Assembly: GCA_028673005.1 (NCBI GenBank)
Contig: CM054118.1
Coordinates: 89,504,858 to 89,568,857 of the forward strand
From: Tanypteryx hageni
Lineage: Eukaryota > Arthropoda > Insecta > Odonata > Petaluridae
Length of the DNA stretch: 64,000 bases
Direction of reading: 5' to 3'
Shown piece by piece: positions 11,690 to 24,448 of the stretch. Position numbers and translations under genes: made by a program. Every line of letters begins with the position of its first letter. The stretch's first letter is position 1. The notes under the pieces are model-generated. The model was not told the DNA's origin and searched no databases. It saw nothing but the letters and a program-made list of their open reading frames with translations.

Positions 11690-12900
11690 ATGAGAACAAG
11701 GAAGCGGATAAGGAGTTGATCATGAATCACATTAAAGAATTGTCTATTAGTAAGACCACCATAAAAGACCAAATTTTGCTTTTAAACAAAGGCATTGCAA
11801 ATCAACTACAAATGGATTTAAAATCTGCAGAAATGTTTTCCTTTGTTTGGATGAAAGTATGGATCCAACAGCACAGGTGAAACTTGCTCTTATTACTAGA
11901 TTCTCCTCTAAAAATACAACGAGGGAGGAATGAGTTAAATTAATGACATTGCCGGGAAAAACCACAGGATGCGATATTATGAAAGAACTAAAAAAAGAAT
12001 TTAAAGAAATGGGGATCAACTTAAAAAATATTGTGTTGGTAACAACCAATGAAGCTCCAAGTATGATTGGCAAACATGTTGGATTTGTTCAATTACTTTC
12101 AAAAGAAATTCAACGCCCTTTGCTTTAATTTCATTGCATAATACACCAGGAAGCACTGTGTGCATAAAAAAGTTGAAATTCACTTGGAAATGATTTCTGT
12201 AGTGAACAAAAATTGTTAATTTTATTACTGCTCATGCTCCTAATAAACGAGTTTGCAAAACTTTTAGATGAGGTTGAATCTCAATATTCAGGATTACTTA
12301 TGTATAATTGTGTCCAATGGTTGCATTGTGGCCAAGTTTTGAACCGTTTTGTTAACGTCTTACATAGACAAAGTTAGCTAGGTTTTGGAGGACAGAGAGA
12401 AATATTTTCCAGAGCTTACAGATACGAATGTTATTTTGTGATTTAATACAACATTTCAATGAACTAAATGTAAAACTTCAAGGCTGAGGTCAGGTTATAT
12501 TATTACGTACAAAAATATTCAAGCTTTTGAGAAGAAGCTTGAAGTATTTGAAAAGGATTTGGCGACTGAAAATTTAAAGTACTTTCCATCACTTAAGAAG
12601 CATCTTGCAACAACTTTTTTTATTGATGATGGCAAAAATAAGATTGATATTTCGAAAAAGTACATCTCTTTAATAGGATATACAAATAAAATATTTTTGG
12701 AAAGATTTGATCAATTTCTTTAAGGGGAGACAACATTAAATTCACGATATTGCCACATACAATCAAATTTGAAGATCTTCAATTGACTTTCTTCGAATGG
12801 CTTGACATCGATAATTTAGAGATGGAATTAATTGAATTTCAAAACAGTTATGTATGAAGCAATAATTTGTGGAGCTAAATGTTAAGTTAGGGAAAAGTTA
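11690..12900 (+). pseudogene. hAT transposase remnant (GTF2IRD2/ZBED5-like group)
   Basis: Blocks in shifting frames read ELSISKTTIKDQI (11735-), CLDESMDPTAQVKLALITRF after a frame change near 11845, LMTLPGKTTGCDIM and FKEMGINLKNIVLVTTNEAP (11940-12060), then VESQYSGLLMYN and VQWLHCGQVLNRF (12270-12350), and a C-terminal LEMELIEFQ (12815-12850). These match the RNase-H-like hAT transposases related to the domesticated ZBED5, SCAND3 and GTF2IRD2 proteins. Several stops and frameshifts make it non-functional. No terminal repeats or 8-bp duplications were located. Confidence 0.78.
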
Positions 12901-14073
12901 CTGTGGCAACGAAGGGACTTAGAAATTATCAGAGAAAATGAGAGTTGAGAATTTAAAATGTGTAAATTATTGAAAATATTTAAAAGAATCATTGTTTCAA
13001 TATTTTATATTTGGACAAGTTTATTTAATGCAATGTGATAGTAAATGGCAAAAAACATGAGAATGGTTGAACAAATAATCGCTAAGTATTTGGAATTTAC
13101 AATGTGACATGTGAAACATATTTTGTAGTCAGATGATCCAATGTGACAACTCATCATCCCTGGCCTAGGGCCTACAAAACTCTTAATCTGGCACTGTACA
13201 TGCATATGCATGTATATAATGTTCATATTTAAATAACAACTTTATGATACAGATCCAAATATTATAGTCATCAAAATAAAATCTTTCAACTGATTTTATA
13301 TTTCCTTATATTTAAAAGAAGTTTTTTTAGACATTAACATATTATACATATTTATTAGTATATTATGTAATAATTTAAAACATGCAAAAAATAATAATTC
13401 CACCAGCAGCAACTACAAAATAAACACATACTTTTTAAATTCACAAAAATACTTGACAGGTACAATTTGGTAGGGAAAAATGGTATTGTTAAGACCAAAG
13501 CAATGAGAAAATTTTTCACACATGTAATTGAGACAGAAATGAAATATAAAGGATACCATAAAAGGTGCAGTATAAATTGACCCTGCGTATAAGTCAACCT
13601 CAATTCTTTAGCATGAAAATGCATGTTTAGGCATATACTCGCTATATTAAGTCAACCCACCTTGCTGGGATGATGTGCAAAGCACTCAAGAGTTGAGCAA
13701 TTTTGAAAGACTTAATGAATATTTTTAAAACACTTCATGCATTTCTCACTTATATTACATATGAAAACATTTTATTAAGAAGTTAAGAAGTCAATAATGA
13801 ACTTACATCAGTAAATAATAAATATTTATGAAATAGACATTTAACCAAGACATTTCAGAACAAAAAACATAATGAAATATCATAGATTGGATCAGAATAT
13901 TTCCCCAACTGGCATCTTTTTGATATTAAAATTTCCACACGCTTCTAAGAAAGTCACTGTATTTCAAATTATTAGTTAGTAAAAAAGTGACATTTAAAAT
14001 TTGGGGTTAACTTTTAAAACAGTTTTATTATAATAGTTCCTTATAATTCCAAATATATGCCACTGTAACGTAC
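12901..14073. other. slo intron with a small MITE terminus
   Basis: Mostly featureless AT-rich sequence. At 13577-13670 GCGTATAAGTCAACC and TATACTCGCTATATTAAG resemble the ends of the MITE family found at 62126-63332, but no paired end is clear. Confidence 0.45.
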
Positions 14074-14184
14074 CTATGTAAGAAGACAACCTCCACATCC
14101 ACATCTTCTCTGTCTTCATGGAGAAAATCTTTGAGGAAATGCGAAACTGATTCATATGTGATGTGACCACATACAACAATATGC
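14074..14184 (-). CDS. slo: slo exon: start of RCK1 (Rossmann) domain
   Basis: This 111-nt exon completes Arg and then encodes [16 protein letters not shown], followed by [20 protein letters not shown] and a split Arg. It is the first beta strand and helix of the RCK1 regulator-of-K+-conductance domain on the cytoplasmic side; the VVCG-H motif is the start of its Rossmann fold. The acceptor is TTCACAG and the donor GTACGT. It appears to be constitutive, since it is the only copy in the window and its phase fits all three upstream and both downstream alternatives. Confidence 0.96.
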
Positions 14185-17100
14185 CTGTGAAGTAACATTA
14201 GAAACAATATGATATGCAAATATACTATTTTAACCATTCTAACATTGAATAGAAAAATTTTATAGTTTGATAAACAAAGAAGAATTTATTTAAGCTTATA
14301 ACTTTGAAAATTTTAATTCTTCCACTGAGCAATAATTTGTGGGCATTATATTAGGCCAATCACAGTAAAAATGTCCAACCTCATAATCTATTTTAGTGGT
14401 AAGCAATTGGAGGTTGTTTTGAATGTCTGTCAGCCTGCTGCCCTCTTGCTCTTAGACAGCTGCAACAAGATCATTTTTAATGGAAAAAATTAAAGCCAAA
14501 GTTTGAATGAGTACAATAAAATGACAAAAGTAAAAATTACTTGCAAAACAAGTAAACATTTAAAAAATAAATTAATTGCCAGTGAAAACGGACAAATATA
14601 TAGCACACCTCATGATTTAATGAAATGAACTACATCTAATAAGTGCAAGTGTATTCTGAAAGTATCACCATAGAAATAATTTAAAATTCCAAGAGTAAAA
14701 GGCCAACAGACATAAATACTGAAAGTAAACTCTAAGAATATTACAAGATTTTAATTAAACTATTTCCTTCTCATCTGAAACTCATAAATTGTGTCAAAGG
14801 AGTCTGAGATTATAAGTATTATGTATACCAATCTACATATATTTATGAGAATAATTGTTTTAATACAAATAGCAACTAAGCTTTAATATTTGAAATGATT
14901 ATTAAAAATTCTGAAATACTCAAATGGAAATAAATTTGAGCTTTTGTTCTTTAATGTGAATAGAAATGAGCCTTGTTTTAAATGAGTTTTAGTCTCGGTT
15001 AGAGGAATGAGATAACATCTTTGTTCCGTATTATAAACTTATTGCATAAAGGAAAATAACCTTGTTAGTTTAACAAAAGTCAAGAGAGTTATTGGTAACC
15101 TTTCAAATCCAAGTTTGGCATGTTGACTTTTTTAACTTAAATTTTGCCTATTATTGATGTAACTAATACTTTTCTGCAACATTACCACTTCTGTAATTGA
15201 ATGAATGGATCAACTCATTCCAGGTTCTGGAATTGTTTTAGATTTTTCAATACAGATTATTTGTACTCCAAACCAAATTTTTATAATGAGATGTTTACTG
15301 ATTGAATTTTAGAAATACATTCGACAATGGATAATAGTAGCAATTGTTAGTTTATATTATGCAATAATATTATCAATCAACACACCAAACACAGCTACTT
15401 TTGGCTGCCTATTGCAAAACTGGCAAAGCAGGTTATAAACAATCCACCCATTCTTATATAAGCATGCACACACAATGTCTAAATGAGTGACTAAACAGCA
15501 TCAAACTTTATCCCTACTTAGATCTAAAATTACTAAGTCTCACCAAAAATGCTATGTTAACTCCAAGGAATATACCATTTTCATGTACATTTTTGCAGAG
15601 CTTTGAAGCCACTCGTGCAACCTAGCTAAGTAAATTAAAGGGTGGAGAGCATAGGAGGAATCCTGCTACTAATCACACATTCCGAGAAAATGCTGCAACC
15701 TTTGATCCCACTATTAATGGCCAAATTCAGACCCACACTTTATTTTCATAACATTCTGGTGGTTGAAATACTAACAATAAATTATACTTTATTATGTAAG
15801 CTGAAGTATAATTATTTGTAAATCTAAATCAACTGAAAGTGAGAGTGTTTCATGAGAACTGGAATATTTCATTAAATGTATGACAGCTTCTTATCCTAAT
15901 CATGAAATTATCCAATTATCTCCTCAATTAGTAATAATGCAGCAAAAGCAGATTAATAAGTTTATAGTATATGCAATAGATCCTTCTTTCTTGGAAAACA
16001 CACAGCATGCAGGATGTCGGTCCACATCTGCTTTCTCTTTCTCAAATTCATCCACCTCCTCCTTCTTCTTCCTCCCTTCAATCCTCTCAATGATTCCCTC
16101 CTTCCTTACCACATACTGAAACCATGTGGCTCTCAGGGGTACTACATTTATTTTAAATAATGTATAATATAACTGGTTTTTATGTCTAGAACCAAAAGAT
16201 ATACCCAAAATGCAATTTAAAAATGGAAGCACCAATCTTCTGTATTCATCTGCATAATAATACAGAAAAAGTTTAAAATTCAGAAACATTAGACTGATAC
16301 TCTCTCAAACATGCTTCAGTGAAATTACAAGAAGAGAGGTCATAACTTCTTTAATCAAACAAATAATCATAAATGTCTTTTACTTTTGCTTAACTACAAC
16401 AAAGAAAATGAGAGAGTAGAGCAAAACGAAATACAACAAAGCAATATTGTTAACAATTAATCTATAAATATTTTGTCCTCAACAAGATCTTATAAACCAT
16501 ATTTACTGAAATTTAAGGGTAAATTATAGAACTAAGGAAGGTCAAGTGTTTTAGCTCCTGTTTTGACATTCAGTGTAGTATGTTGAACATTTACGGACTG
16601 TATATTGAAATAGAGCAGAAAGCCAAAACTAGAATGGATTGAGATGGAACACAAAGTAGGATATAGCTGTAAAAATGCTCATGGCTATTAACACAGGGAT
16701 ACAGGTGAGTCCAAGTCATATTTAGTTAGGTAAAAGTGATAGAAAACGTATGAAAAAAAATTGGCACAACATGGACCTTCAAGAGTTGATTGTCACTACT
16801 TAGGTCTAAAGAGCAAGAAAACGTGGAATGTTACCTCCCTCATCAAGGTCAATGGTATCCCCATATTCCCTCAATTACTAATTCCTATGACCGTCTTATA
16901 AATATTTGGCAATTGATTTAATAGCTTAGTATTAAAAACACATAATAAATGAATCATACTTTAAAAAGAGGCAAAGGCCAATCATGCAAATAATACAATT
17001 AATTCTCCAAAAGTTTATATATTAATACAGAAGATGACTACAAAAACTGATAAACAATATAATAAATGCAAAAACGGAAAATTCCATGCTAGACTGAACC

Positions 17101-17840
17101 TGGTTACATGGATACAAAATAAAAGTCTCAGAAAATTAACCAGTGCCTGATCAAATGGATATGTTTCTAAATTATTTTGTCTCCTCCTCTCTCCCTCTTT
17201 CATTTTTATAACTAATAAAACTGTAATAATAACACAAAAATGCTACTACAAAGATTTCCTTTCATACCAGGGATCAATTCAGCTAATGCCAACTTGATAC
17301 TAAAGGCACTAGGGTCTAACATTTCAGAATAATTTTCTTAAGAATAAATGGATAAAGAAAGCATTTTTCTACAAGAATAACTTTAATTTAAAATGTCCTA
17401 CTTCTGCTTGAAATAAGAATTGATAGTCTTCATTTTATATTAATATCACAAAACTGTCCATATTGCGACTATAAACAAGTTTTATTTAACAACTACCAGA
17501 ATTGGCACTTGAATGAGAAAATGTTTTTAAAGAATTTCATCTAAAATATTTGACAATCTACAAATTTATTTCCACAATGTGAACCAGAAAGAGAGAGTGA
17601 ATCAAATTAGTTGTGTACATGTTGGACAGATGTCTGTACAAAATTATTTGGGCCAAGCAAGCAATTATGCCGGCAAATATTATTGGCTTAGTGATATGTC
17701 ATATCAAACGAAGACTATGTACACACGGAGTTAAGAAAAATAAAAAATTAAACATTTTCTAAAGATAAAATGTATATGTGAGCTTTCGGTCCAGCCAACA
17801 GCTATCTTGGATGTAAGAGAGAAACACGTAGGTACTCTAC
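14185..17840. other. slo intron between linker exon 3 and RCK1 exon
   Basis: 3.66 kb of AT-rich intron. I see no exon, transposase fragment or terminal repeat. A pyrimidine-rich stretch occurs near 16029-16085. Confidence 0.55.
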
Positions 17841-17932
17841 CTTCTGCCCCTCTCGTTCTTCAGCGTCCCGCCGTACTTGGGCCTAGTCCCGATGAGATCA
17901 ATGATTTCGGGAATACAACTTGCGAATATGGC
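17841..17932 (-). CDS. slo: slo alternative linker exon, version 3
   Basis: This 92-nt exon encodes [15 protein letters not shown], then [15 protein letters not shown] and a split Arg. It aligns residue for residue with the exons at 18985 and 21599. The differences (Cys after FAS, Asp-Leu-Ile, Pro-Lys, Asn) are conservative and concentrated at the same sites that vary between the other two. The acceptor is TTTTAG behind a pyrimidine-rich tract and the donor is GTAGAG, again non-consensus. It is the exon nearest to the downstream constitutive exon (3.66 kb). The function of the choice is inferred: the S6-RCK1 linker is known to set how calcium binding is transmitted to the gate. Confidence 0.92.
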
Positions 17933-18984
17933 CTAAAAGGTGGTGGAGGAGTAGGCATGAAGGGGAAACAAACACTCAAATAAAGATGTGAGTAACACGA
18001 AGGTCAAAGGACAAATGGTGAGAGGAGTGGTGATAGGTAATTGGGATTCTGGTCTATGAGAAAAGTACAGTTGCAATGGAATAGTAAGAGTCCATTTTTG
18101 GTGCCTGCAGTTACAGTATTGTGAAGTGTAGAAGTAGAGGAAGAAGATGAAGAGGGTTCTCTCCCTTGGCTGGTCATATTCAGAAATACTAGATCAGGGC
18201 ACTATGGAACATTTAACTTCAATATGTAAATGATGGGCCATGCATTATTGACACAAGCTATCCAATAGAGAAATCAAGTTACCATAGAAATGCATTTCTG
18301 AATATGAACCACAAATTTTCAATTGTTTCATTAATCTTTCTCTTTCTGTCTCTCTCTCTCTCTTTCAAATGGCACACAGAAACCCTGGCTTGTTAGGTTT
18401 GAACAAACACACATATACATTGCAGGAGAAAACCAAGCAAATAGGAATCAATCATCAACACATCCATCACCAACGAGCCAATGTTTCTTGGTGCAGCAGC
18501 CACTGCAGAAAAGGAACACTGCATCTCTCGGAACTGTGCATTGTTGGCCTCCACTTCACTGTGGCTAAAGATTAAATTAGGGATAATTTGAGTAGGACTA
18601 ATAAAATAATTAAGGTGGTAGTGCTCTACAGGAAAGTCTTCACTGTGGTCTAGCAATTAAAAATCTACAATTCTACCCTTGCTAAAAGAGCAGTCTTTTA
18701 AGAATAAGTAAGCCCATAATAACAATTATAATATAATATTACAGACATTCGTAGGCATGCCACCAAGAAACATTACAATCTATTTTATTTATTTACTTGG
18801 CACCTTTTTCTGGCTACAATGGTAGATGGACATAAAAATATTTTCAATCAACAAATAAAACACCCACACCCTAAAAAGGCACTTAAGGTAGGTAAATAGA
18901 ATCTTAAAAGTGTTAACTAAATCAAACTCAAGCTAATGTCAAACTGGGAAGGAAAGTAATGTTTGCACTGCAACTCGTGTGTAC
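17933..18984. other. slo intron between linker exons 3 and 2
   Basis: Short intron (1.05 kb) with a (CT)n tract at 18345-18365, i.e. (GA)n in the transcript. No coding sequence or transposon end is recognised, in contrast to the larger introns. Confidence 0.55.
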
Positions 18985-19076
18985 CTCCTTCCGCGCTCCC
19001 GTTTGTATGATCCACCATATTTGCAGCGGTTGCCAGCCAGCTCGGTGATTTCAGGAATCCAGCTGGCAAACACAGC
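18985..19076 (-). CDS. slo: slo alternative linker exon, version 2
   Basis: This 92-nt exon has the same phase as versions 1 and 3. It encodes [15 protein letters not shown], then [15 protein letters not shown] and a split Arg. It keeps the core FAS-IPEI-L-G-KY-G-K-ER pattern but has Trp in place of the second Ser, Thr for Ile and extra Arg residues. The acceptor is CTTTAG and the donor GTACAC. It is clearly a paralogous copy of the exon at 21599 and would replace it between the pore exon and the 14074 exon. Protein-level conservation with no stop argues that it is a live exon, not a relic. Confidence 0.92.
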
Positions 19077-21467
19077 CTAAAGAACCAGGCGGTCCATTTT
19101 GAGAAGGGTAAATCAGGGAAAGGAGGTCACAATGGAGAGAAGGTGAGCTTGGAGCATGAGAGGCAGTTGAGGTTAGAGCAAGGGGTAACTGATTGAGAGG
19201 TACAAAACATCTCATGTTAAAGGTAAAAATGTATGTTTGGAGCTGGCACATTACATGACCTGGCCTTTGACCTCATTTTTATTTACAAATGAAATTAAAT
19301 GAGCCCACTCCCATTTGAAAGCAATTTTTTATGAATATAATCTTTACCTCTTGATCAGCAAACAATCTCTTGCACTCCATAAACCATTACTGAGTTCAAA
19401 ATTAAATCAAAACAATTCACCTGCAGAAGGTAATCAAATGGGTTTTTTCTCCATTAAATATGAAAAAAGAATTCATAGAAAGTCATTTAAGCACTCCAGA
19501 AAGCATAGAACACAGTTAGTTTTCACAAGTTCTTCTTGATAACATGGAAAATATTTCATTAGTAGACAAAATTGATTTTTAGTAAGGCAAGCTCATACAT
19601 GACAAAATCATTTCAAACAAAAGTATAAATTTTGATAGTAGAACCAAAGACTGCTTACCTGAAAGATAATTAGAAGACATACAGGTTCTAAGTTAGTTTT
19701 ACTGTGAGATAGGAGGGTATAATGCATTTAAATAAGGCCTTTATTGATTTATCAAATCTCAAACAGCAATAAAATTCCAATGTTAATTTAACTTACTTGA
19801 TCTCTTAAAATAAAAGAGTAAAGATAAATGGATTAAGATTTTGATGGAGAAATTATCAGTTAGACTAACCCATTTTTTGCATTAAGATGAGTAGTAAAAC
19901 TTTAAATACATTTCTAAAAATTTATGAGCATAAGCTAATAATTTATTAACCTTTAAATGCTGCATGGTACAACATATGTACCACAGGTGGCGAACTCTTG
20001 TATAAACTGAATCACTCCAAACTTTGTCCAGTGCTCTCTAGGTAACATTAGGATGTCTTTCCTTTGAAATACTTTGCAAACTAAGGATCGAAAAAATGAA
20101 TTATATAACTCATGATGTCGAAATGTTTATGGCTCAGCTGTGCCCGGCCCACTTCTCCATGCAATAGCTGTCTAAGGAAGATTTTTCTTTGCCCAACTGA
20201 AGTGGGAACAAAGAAAGCATAGAATTTATCATTTTCAAGAGGGATCAGGAAGTGAAAATGGGAAGAAGGGAAGGAAAGGGAATTTACCAATGTTATACTC
20301 AAGGGATTTTGATTGTCTCTTAGTTTTGGTCCCTCTTATATATTGACAAAATATTTTTCAGCAAAAATCATTAGACGGGGCAATTTATCAATATTTCTCC
20401 TTTAAAATGCTCTTTATTTGAATGTTTTCTGACTGATAGTTTAGGAGATAAGATTATATTTATGAATATACTTAAATACCATCGGAGTGTTGGATTTAAA
20501 TGAAGTGTTTAAAGCTTAACTGTCCTAAGAAGTGCTACAATTTGAATTTAAACTGATAGTAGGAAGGCTGAAAGTTAGCTGATTGACAAAATGATGTAAA
20601 GGTACAATGCATTAATAGTTTTTCTATTAACATGCACATTATCCTTTGGTTAAAATTTGGTGATTGAGAGTTTAACTATTAAATTGAAAGCTGCATAATC
20701 TGTAAAATAAGATAAAAATAGCACTATCTCAATAAATCCTGTGAGGTGATGGAATGCAAAAGCTATTGCAGGTTTACTACCTTCCAAAGAAATTTTGAGT
20801 TCAGTTTAATTTAATTGTATAAATAGCAAAATAATATTTTTCTGTTTTCCGTGTGAATAATGCACTCATGAATGTCATTGTTGGAATAGATGAGTACTTT
20901 GTTTCTCTAGGTAAAATAACCTCTTTGAACATAATACAAATAATGTTGGTGAAGTATAAAAGAACAAGGGTAACAAGTTGAAAAAATAAATTTTGAAAAT
21001 GTAATACCAAAGTCAGATTTGAAAAACAATGATTCGTGTCATAATATATGGCCAAGAGCCATGCTACATAAACATTGGGGTGGCCAGACACTGAAATGAC
21101 CTTAAGCTCCTTAAGACTTTCAAAGTAAGCTAAAGAAAGTACAATAATTTTATTATAAAACAACAAACTATAATTTTTCTGGTAAATCTTAAGATGAATA
21201 AAGTACTACACAATAGCCCTGAATTAACAACTACTATAGATAAAAGGATTTATATGATTAACATTACCCTCCATAAAGTACACATAACAGCAGCCTGAGA
21301 AGTTAGTTCCTGGGTGATAATTAACCTTGCATAGGTGGATAACTAAATCTGGCCACCCCTTACATTCATTAACCTGCTTCGAATAATGATTATTGAGAGC
21401 AGAGCAGCTGATGTTTACACATATAGATGAGCTTCTTGCTAGTAAAGGCAAATGAATGACATACACA

Positions 21468-21546
<79 letters not shown>

Positions 21547-21598
21547 CCACGCACACACACATAGCATTAAGGTGAACAACCAACAACAAAGGGTGTAC
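19077..21598. other. slo intron between linker exons 2 and 1
   Basis: 2.5 kb with few repeats. TTAACCTTTAAATGCTGC at 19949 resembles a piggyBac-type left end and is followed by a GGTACA/TGTACC hairpin, but there is no partner end. The (TA)n tract at 21472-21542 lies near the donor of exon version 1. Confidence 0.5.
21472..21542. repeat. (TA)n microsatellite next to CA/TG tract
   Basis: About 35 uninterrupted TA units. On the right it is flanked by CACCCACGCACACACAC, which is a UG-rich run in the slo transcript. The donor of linker exon 1 is 57 bp away. Open frames of alternating Ile-Tyr through it are artefacts of the repeat. Confidence 0.97.
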
Positions 21599-21690
21599 CT
21601 CTTTCCATGCTCCCGCTTGTATTCTCCACTGTACTTGGATCTAGTTCCTACCAGCTCTATAATCTCAGGAATGCTACTTGCAAATATTGC
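21599..21690 (-). CDS. slo: slo alternative linker exon, version 1 (of 3)
   Basis: This 92-nt exon encodes 30 codons plus AG: it starts AIFASSIPEI, continues IELVGTRSKYSGEY, and ends KREHGK. It covers the end of S6 and the linker that connects the gate to the RCK1 calcium-sensing ring. It is the version closest to the common Slo sequence (SSIPEIIELVG). The acceptor is TTTTAG; the donor is the weak GTACAC. The leftover AG joins the G of the 14184 exon to give Arg-His-Ile. About 57 bp past the donor (minus-strand sense) lies a UG-rich tract and then a 70-bp (TA)n run. Versions 2 and 3 have the same length and phase, so inclusion of two would shift the frame. Confidence 0.93.
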
Positions 21691-23333
21691 CTAAAAGGAA
21701 AAATGTCATCAACTAATAAGGTTTTTCTTAATACATCATTTGTTCTTTTCAGAGGTACTGCTTTATCATTCACAATATGAGGTCAAATCATATCAATACA
21801 TGTCTTTGGTAAAGGCACCGTCATGGCAAAATGAATTTAGCCCATCATTTATCCACAGTTGTGTGATTTTATGAAGTCCAACCAGTAAAGTGCTTAAACC
21901 ATGCAGGACATGAAAGTAGCGTGCTATTATCGTTGTTTTAAGTTTTAAAAACAATATTTGCAGGAATTGGCAGTAGTTGTGAACATATTAATAACTCAGC
22001 ATAGATATTAAATTTTGTGCATATTACATTAATTTAACTTACTGTGCAGTTCAGCTCTCACGTAGATAAAATATACAGTTTTTAAGTAGTAATCATTTTT
22101 TAATTTATTTTAAAAATATGAATAATCAAAAAGAATTATATATTCTTATATGTGACGATAAATATTCTTGAGATAAATTAGCCTGAAAGCCAGTAAAAGT
22201 GCCAACGCTCACATTTTTCTTTCATATGGATTTATACATAATTTCAATTAAAATGGGCCATCACCAAAGCAACATAAAGCTATCAGCACAATCTATTAAA
22301 AGCACATGACTGATTCATAGATAGACTCAAATTTGCATGAAGATTACAGTAATTGTAAGCTTTAATTGACAGGAGAGAGATTATCAATACATCATAGACT
22401 GACTAACAAGCGGAAACACAGAGAGAGACAGACACAAAGTCTTGGCTGAAGTAACAGATCAAACCAAGTTGTTTGAACAGAATAGCCAAGCAATTTATAA
22501 TGAATACATACACATTAGAAGGCACCAAAGCAGACTTAGTCTTAGGAAACATTTGTTCAAAGAATTTTATACATATCTTTTAAGAATAAAGGAAAAATGC
22601 AGACACAGCATGAATGTTTGTGAAAGAAAGAGAAATATTAATGGTCTCCACACATCAGAAACAAAACACTACATTTATAATATTTTCAGCCAAGATTACA
22701 TACAGTCAAAACTTCTAACCTTCCCAACTGATTTAATGTAGGATGCACATTAAGACATCATTACAATACACATTCTTTATATTACAACAATGAATTTATA
22801 CAATTAAAATAAACATAACTGTTTCCAAAATAAATCCATGAGGATTACACTTGTAATTCAAGAGTCAGAGCAAAGGGTAAGGAGAGCATAAAAGTGATAG
22901 ATCTGGAAGAGAGGTAAATAAGAAATGGCAGCATTGAATCTTGATGTATTCAAATTTTAAGCTGTAACATAAAAGAAACCTAACCAGCACACAGTATAAA
23001 TTTATTACTTAACTGAGAGTGGACATGTCCATTATAAGATTATGTTCAAGTTGAAGAAAGTACTCATTTAACAATTAGTTATCTTCATGCCCTTAGTGAA
23101 GATTGAGAGTTTTTCATTGAAATTCTACATATAATTACAAAAACTGCAGAGGAATCAGTAGAAATTAAATGTTAGAATTAATATAATACAAAATAAAAAA
23201 ACACATAAGCCAAACTAAGCTTTCTGAAGTCTTTAAAAAATCAACTTCGTGAACGCTAAGTCTATCCATTAAGCATATTATCAATGTAATGCCCACAAGT
23301 TGTAAATATGAGTTACATTTGTTGAAGAGTAAC

Positions 23334-24448
23334 TACAGGTAGACCCTGATTTACAAAAGGGTTATGTTCTTGAAAAACTTTTCGTAAATTGAAGAATGAT
23401 TTCCTAGTGATGTCTATTTTATAATGTGAGGCATGTTCCTACTGCATAAAGTCTTCCCTCAAATATACTGTACATGTTCTATAGAACAAACATCATGGGA
23501 TGCAGTGCTTGAATTAGAAAATTTTAACAACCAGAACGCTAGTAACCAGAACATTCTGATCTGATTTTTAACAATGGGCTTAATTTCGTATCAAGTAGAA
23601 TGGTGTTCCTATGCATTTCCACTCAATTCAAGCATTGTTTAGCATTATAACAAGTTATGATTTGTTCCACTGAGTTGGCAAATGTATTCACTCACATGTG
23701 AGGCATAAGAGGGAGAGAGATCGGATTGCTGTCACATCCACTTTAACCCCGATACCAACATGCATTATTTAGTAATTAGTGAATTTGATTTTGTTCAGAA
23801 ATGATGTTCTTTTTGATTTATTTTTATAACATTTCAACAAGTGGAATGCTTCTAGTTTAATTTTTGAACAAGAACAGTGCTTTGGTGCTTTCCGGTCCAA
23901 TTTGAGCACTGATGGCAAATGATAATTCTAAATACCCATGCATTAGTGTTGTTCTTCATGCAACTTGATGTTGTAGTCACATGACCCACTATTTGATCAT
24001 AGGTCATAAAAATAAATGAGAATATTATAAATTATAACAATAATATTCAATAAATAGTTATTAAAATAGTGTGGCAAGTCAAAGAACATAATTTTGGTAT
24101 CAGTTAATATTAAATAAGTTTTGTTTACATAGTATCAAAAGTTTTGATTCCTTGCAAGAAAGATAAATATTTTTAATATGGTGATTGTTCTAAGATTTCT
24201 TTGATTCAAAACGATAAAGAGAAAATATTTTTACTGTATTATTATTGTTATTATTAATAACATTATCATTATTTCTTCTTCTTATATTTTCTGTTACTCA
24301 TTTTATTTGCCAGATTTGTTAAAAAAACTAACTGATTTTTTACATAACTTCGAAATTTTCGTTCGTATAAGGAAGCAAGGGACAAATTTTTTTTTCATAA
24401 CTTTGAAATTTTGTAAAATGGGGAAACATAAATCAAGGTCTACCTGTA
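23334..24448. mobile_element. MITE with TA ends, about 1.1 kb
   Basis: Terminal inverted repeats TACAGGTAGACCCTGATT (left) and TACAGGTAGACCTTGATT (right, reversed) match at 17 of 18 positions and carry TA at the edges, as for Tc1/mariner/Tigger-type elements. A subterminal region (CATAACTTnGAAATTTT) is repeated twice near the right end. No transposase coding is recognised. Confidence 0.85.

Noticed and set aside
19949..20020. Possible piggyBac-type left end with a GGTACA/TGTACC hairpin
   Set aside because: No partner end was found nearby, so an element cannot be bounded.
21452..21694. Open frames of alternating Ile-Tyr on both strands
   Set aside because: They only translate the (TA)n microsatellite; the same applies to the frames around 52722-53010.
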